A DNA stretch of 26,208 bases from Chth-196 sp044370935 (GTDB taxonomy: Bacteria > Verrucomicrobiota > Verrucomicrobiia > Chthoniobacterales > Chthoniobacteraceae): assembly GCA_044370935.1 (NCBI GenBank), contig JBILUQ010000015.1:1-26208 (forward strand), written 5' to 3'. Shown piece after piece: positions 23,249-26,208 of this stretch (its first letter is position 1; every line of letters starts with the position of its first letter). The translations under genes were made by a program, and so were the position numbers. A model generated the notes under the pieces. That model saw only the letters and a list, made by a program, of their open reading frames with translations. It did no database searches and had not been told where the DNA came from.

Positions 23249-24832
23249 ATGGTAAACCTCAAAAACTTCATCCGCCTTCTGGCCCTCATCGTGACCGTTG
23301 CGGTTCTCGTCGAAGGTGTGGTCGTCAACTTCCTGCTCGAGGATACAAAAATCAACGGGCCCATTTATCAGCGCATCACCGCCGACAAAGACCTGCTCGC
23401 GGACATCCTGCCTCCTCCCGCTTATGTGATCGAAAGTTACCTCACGCTGAGCCGCTGCTTGCTGGAGGAGAAGCCGGCCGATATTCGAAAGCTCGCGGAA
23501 AAAATTCCGACTCTCAAAGAAGATTACGAAAAGCGGCGCGCATTCTGGGCGGAAAGCAAGATGCTCACCAATACTATCAAGGCCAAGTTGACAACCGACT
23601 CGCACCAGCACGTGGTCAACTTTTTCAACATTGCTCAGACCCGCTTTTTGCCAGCCATCACTTCGGGGGATAAGACTGCAGCTCATGAGGCGTACAACGC
23701 GCTCTCCAAAACTTACGAAGCCCATCGTGCGGTCATCGATGAAGTGGTGACACTGGTCGAATCACAGGCGAAAGCGGATGAAGCCGTGGCGACCCAAAGC
23801 CAGGCCAAGTCACTCAAAGTCGTGCTTGGAGGCGAGCTCGCCATCCTGCTAGGCGTCTATCTGGCTATCTACCTGCTGTATCGGTCGACGATTCCCTCGC
23901 TGCGAGCAATCACCGAGGAACTGGCTCTCGGCGCCGAACAATCGCTGCTTGCCGCCGAGCAAGTGGCGCGCGCAAGCCAGCGGCTTGCGGAGGGCGCAAG
24001 CGAACAGGCCGCTGCCGTCGAGGAAACCGGTGCTTCGCTCGAGGAGATGTCGAGCATGATTCATTCAACCGCCAACAACGCGTTGCAGGCTAAAAACATG
24101 GCCAACGAGGCCCAGAACGCCGCACAGACCGGATCCTCCACCATGGTGGAAATGACAGCGGCGATGAAGTCCATCGAATCCTCAAGCGCGGAAGTCGCAA
24201 AGATCGTCAAGAGCATCGACGAAATCGCGTTCCAAACCAATATCCTCGCGCTCAACGCAGCCGTCGAGGCCGCACGCGCCGGGGAGGCCGGCGCCGGGTT
24301 CGCAGTGGTCGCCGACGAAGTTCGCTCGCTCGCCCAGCGCAGCGCAGCTGCTGCAAACGAGACGGCCGAAAAAATCGAGGCGGCAATTCTCAACAGCCGG
24401 AACGGTTCCAAAAGCCTCATTAAGGTGGGCGATGCGTTCACGAAAATTGGCGAGAAAGTCCGGCAGACAGACGCATTCGTTGCGGAGATCGCTCTTGCAG
24501 CGAAGGAACAGTCCCTCGGCATCGAACAGATTTCCGCCGCCATCGGCCAGATGAGCAAAGTCACGCAGAGCAATGCGTCCAATTCGGAACAATGCGCCAG
24601 CGCGGCCGAGGAGCTCAGTGCCCAGTCGAGCGTTCACAAGGGTCTCACCGACCGCTTGGAAGAAATCGTCGGGATCAACGACGCCTCGGGTCCTGCCACG
24701 CAGTCTACCTCGGCATTCGGCTCCCCATCAGCGTCCGCGAGCAGCTTCGAGACACCAACCGGCGGGGCACCCAGCAAGCCGCAGGCGCCCGGCGAGAAGT
24801 CTGCGGACACCGATGATTTCAAGGATTTTTAA
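23249..24832 (+). CDS. Methyl-accepting chemotaxis protein without HAMP domain
   Basis: This 527-residue receptor has TM1 at 8-28 and TM2 at ~192-211. The ~160-residue periplasmic sensor between them is mostly helical (four-helix-bundle-like). It carries the DTKINGPIYQRITADKDLLADILPPPAYVIESYL region shared by a subgroup of receptors. After TM2 the chain runs directly into the signalling helices; no HAMP pattern is seen. A putative methylation segment is near ~250-268 (ASEQAAAVEETGASLEE). The hairpin tip IDEIAFQTNILALNAAVEAARAGEAGAGFAVVADEVRSLA spans ~323-362. The C-terminus is a disordered Ser/Pro-rich tail ending DDFKDF rather than an aromatic NWETF-type CheR-tethering pentapeptide. It is encoded between cheW and cheR, so it is the likely cognate receptor of this operon. 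The ligand is unknown. Confidence 0.93.
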   Translation: MVNLKNFIRLLALIVTVAVLVEGVVVNFLLEDTKINGPIYQRITADKDLLADILPPPAYVIESYLTLSRCLLEEKPADIRKLAEKIPTLKEDYEKRRAFWAESKMLTNTIKAKLTTDSHQHVVNFFNIAQTRFLPAITSGDKTAAHEAYNALSKTYEAHRAVIDEVVTLVESQAKADEAVATQSQAKSLKVVLGGELAILLGVYLAIYLLYRSTIPSLRAITEELALGAEQSLLAAEQVARASQRLAEGASEQAAAVEETGASLEEMSSMIHSTANNALQAKNMANEAQNAAQTGSSTMVEMTAAMKSIESSSAEVAKIVKSIDEIAFQTNILALNAAVEAARAGEAGAGFAVVADEVRSLAQRSAAAANETAEKIEAAILNSRNGSKSLIKVGDAFTKIGEKVRQTDAFVAEIALAAKEQSLGIEQISAAIGQMSKVTQSNASNSEQCASAAEELSAQSSVHKGLTDRLEEIVGINDASGPATQSTSAFGSPSASASSFETPTGGAPSKPQAPGEKSADTDDFKDF

Positions 24833-24854
24833 TCCATGAAAATAGACTCCATGG

Positions 24855-25694
24855 ATGTCCTCTGACGCCGGCATTTCAAAACAGGCGTATGCCTACCTCG
24901 CCGAGCTGATCTACCGGTACAGCCGGATTCATCTCGGCGAGCACAAGCAGCAGCTTCTCACAAGCCGCCTGCGTAAGAGACGCGTAGAGTTGCGACTCAA
25001 GGATTTCGACGCCTACTGCGAGTTGCTTAGAACGCGAAAAAATGACGACGAAATCGCATTCATCGTCGACGCCATCTCCACCAACCACACCCACTTCTTC
25101 CGCGAGCGCGCCCACTTTGATTTCCTGATGGCGCATGCTCTGCCGGAGCTAAACCGCCGGGTTGAATCCTCCAAGGAGCCCATCCGCTGCTGGTCCGCCG
25201 CTTCCTCATCCGGAGAAGAGGTGTACACCATCGCGATCTGCTTCGCCGAATACGAACGACTTCACAAGCCGCTAAAGTGGGAGATCCTAGGATCCGACAT
25301 TTCTTACCGGATGCTCGATAAAGCGGAGGCCGCAGTGTACGAGCAAGGCCGGCTGGAGTTGCCGTCACAGGAGCTGTTGAAACGTTATTTTCAAAAGGGC
25401 TCCGGAAAATTCGAGGGTTCCTGCCGCGTGAAAGAAGCGCTCCGGAAGAAGGTCACCATGAAGCGGGTGAATTTGTTCGACCCCACGTACCCAATTTCCA
25501 CCGAACAGCATCTCATCTTCTGCCGCAACGTGCTGATTTACTTCGATAAACCTTCGCAGTCCGAGCTCATCCGCAAACTCAGCCTCCAACTCGCACCGGG
25601 CGGCTACCTCTTCATCGGCCATTCTGAGAGCCTGATGGGAATCGACCACCGGCTCAGGCCCCTGGGTCACGGAATATTCATGCGAACCAAATAG
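24855..25694 (+). CDS. cheR: Chemotaxis protein methyltransferase CheR
   Basis: This 279-residue protein has the N-terminal helical CheR domain (~1-85, with KQQLLTSRLRKRRVELRL and ISTNHTHFFRE). The SAM-binding domain follows: IRCWSAASSSGEEVYTIAI, the acidic ILGSDISYRMLDKAE, and LIFCRNVLIYFD. The last segment, GGYLFIGHSESLMG, is typical of the family. The usual SAM-loop Cys/Thr (AGCSTGEE) is SASSSGEE-like here, a mild variation. CheR methylates receptor glutamates using SAM. The ATG at 24851 opens a frame that stops after four codons, so 24855 is the start. It lies 22 bp after the receptor gene. Confidence 0.95.
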   Translation: MSSDAGISKQAYAYLAELIYRYSRIHLGEHKQQLLTSRLRKRRVELRLKDFDAYCELLRTRKNDDEIAFIVDAISTNHTHFFRERAHFDFLMAHALPELNRRVESSKEPIRCWSAASSSGEEVYTIAICFAEYERLHKPLKWEILGSDISYRMLDKAEAAVYEQGRLELPSQELLKRYFQKGSGKFEGSCRVKEALRKKVTMKRVNLFDPTYPISTEQHLIFCRNVLIYFDKPSQSELIRKLSLQLAPGGYLFIGHSESLMGIDHRLRPLGHGIFMRTK

Positions 25695-25741
25695 CTTTCA
25701 CGCCCACCTCCCAGAAACAACTGTACCCAAATCTCTTTCCC

Positions 25742-26208
25742 ATGAGCACTAGCGGTAAAATCAAAGTTTTGATCATCGATGACTCCGCGCTTGTCCGCAA
25801 AGCTATCACGGACGCGCTCTCCTTGGACCCGGAAATCGAAGTGGTCGGGTCGGCCAACGACCCTCTGGTGGCTCAGGAAAAAATTCCGAAACTTCAGCCC
25901 GACGTCCTGACGCTCGACATGGAAATGCCCCGCATGGACGGGCTCACCTTTCTCAAAATCCTGCAAAAGCAGCAGCCCATGATCCCGGTGGTGGTCGTGA
26001 GCTCGCTCACGCAACAAGGGTCCGCGATGGCGCTCGCCGCCATGGATGCCGGCGCCCGAGACGTGCTAGCCAAGCCCGATGGCAGCATGTCCATCGGCGG
26101 TCTAGCCAACAAGCTGGCTTTCCACGTAAAGGCCGCCGCGCGCGCCCGCCGCTCGACTGCGGCGCCGCTCCAACCCCTGCTTCCCCCGAAAAAGACGGCC
26201 TCCCTCCC
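25742..26208 (+). CDS. cheB: Chemotaxis response regulator methylesterase CheB (5' part; cut by window edge)
   Basis: There are 155 full codons before the window ends. The receiver domain occupies residues ~8-128, with acidic D13-D14 in KVLIIDDSALVRKAI and phospho-acceptor D59 in LTLDMEMPRMDG. The switch residue T/S is in VVVVSSLTQQGS, and K111 is in LAKPDG. The KP-D-G ending and the following linker of basic and Pro residues match CheB rather than a single-domain CheY; the catalytic methylesterase domain would lie beyond the edge. The gene follows cheR by 47 bp. CheB removes receptor methyl groups when phosphorylated by CheA. The name rests on the receiver sequence plus the gene order. Confidence 0.9.
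   Translation, partial: MSTSGKIKVLIIDDSALVRKAITDALSLDPEIEVVGSANDPLVAQEKIPKLQPDVLTLDMEMPRMDGLTFLKILQKQQPMIPVVVVSSLTQQGSAMALAAMDAGARDVLAKPDGSMSIGGLANKLAFHVKAAARARRSTAAPLQPLLPPKKTASL

Overview
The window is high-GC bacterial chromosome, almost fully coding. It has the accessory-gene flavour of the Planctomycetes-Verrucomicrobia-Chlamydiae group: a DUF1552/DUF1592 planctomycete-type pair, a secreted FAD oxidoreductase with beta-sandwich modules, few Shine-Dalgarno sequences, and a full chemosensory operon. A free-living Verrucomicrobiota (Opitutae-like) member is the best guess. This is inferred from gene content only, not from a marker gene.

Layout. (1) 1-3941, minus strand: a c-type-cytochrome DUF1592 family protein cut by the window edge, its Tat-exported DUF1552 partner, and a secreted alpha/beta hydrolase. 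(2) 4252-5995, plus strand: a small, visibly more AT-rich island with an Rpn/PD-(D/E)XK nuclease and a type II toxin-antitoxin pair. The ParE-like toxin is broken by an exact 16-bp tandem duplication. (3) 6046-18612, minus strand: six genes in one direction. In transcription order they are an RND pump, its membrane-fusion protein, a TolC-type outer-membrane channel, a B12-binding radical SAM protein, a secreted FAD oxidoreductase, and a large membrane protein. The last fuses two FMN-binding domains, a NosR-type membrane electron-transfer core and an ApbE flavin transferase. (4) 18732-26208: a chemosensory locus. A small soluble chemoreceptor-like protein with inverted domain order lies on the minus strand. 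It diverges from cheA-cheW-mcp-cheR-cheB on the plus strand, with cheB cut by the window edge.

How they may work together. The RND/MFP/OMF trio is a complete tripartite exporter, although its permease has unusual residues at the canonical proton-relay positions. The NosR-ApbE fusion should carry electrons from the cytoplasm across the membrane to periplasmic covalently bound flavins, and it brings its own flavinylating enzyme. The FAD oxidoreductase encoded 62 bp upstream is a plausible but unproven partner. The che operon has a HAMP-less receptor, coupling protein, kinase and both adaptation enzymes. No cheY is inside the window, so its output cannot be seen.

The best candidates for new biology are the NosR-ApbE self-flavinylation fusion, the inverted soluble receptor beside the che operon, and the duplication-disrupted toxin next to an intact antitoxin. 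No CRISPR array, RNA gene or insertion sequence was seen.
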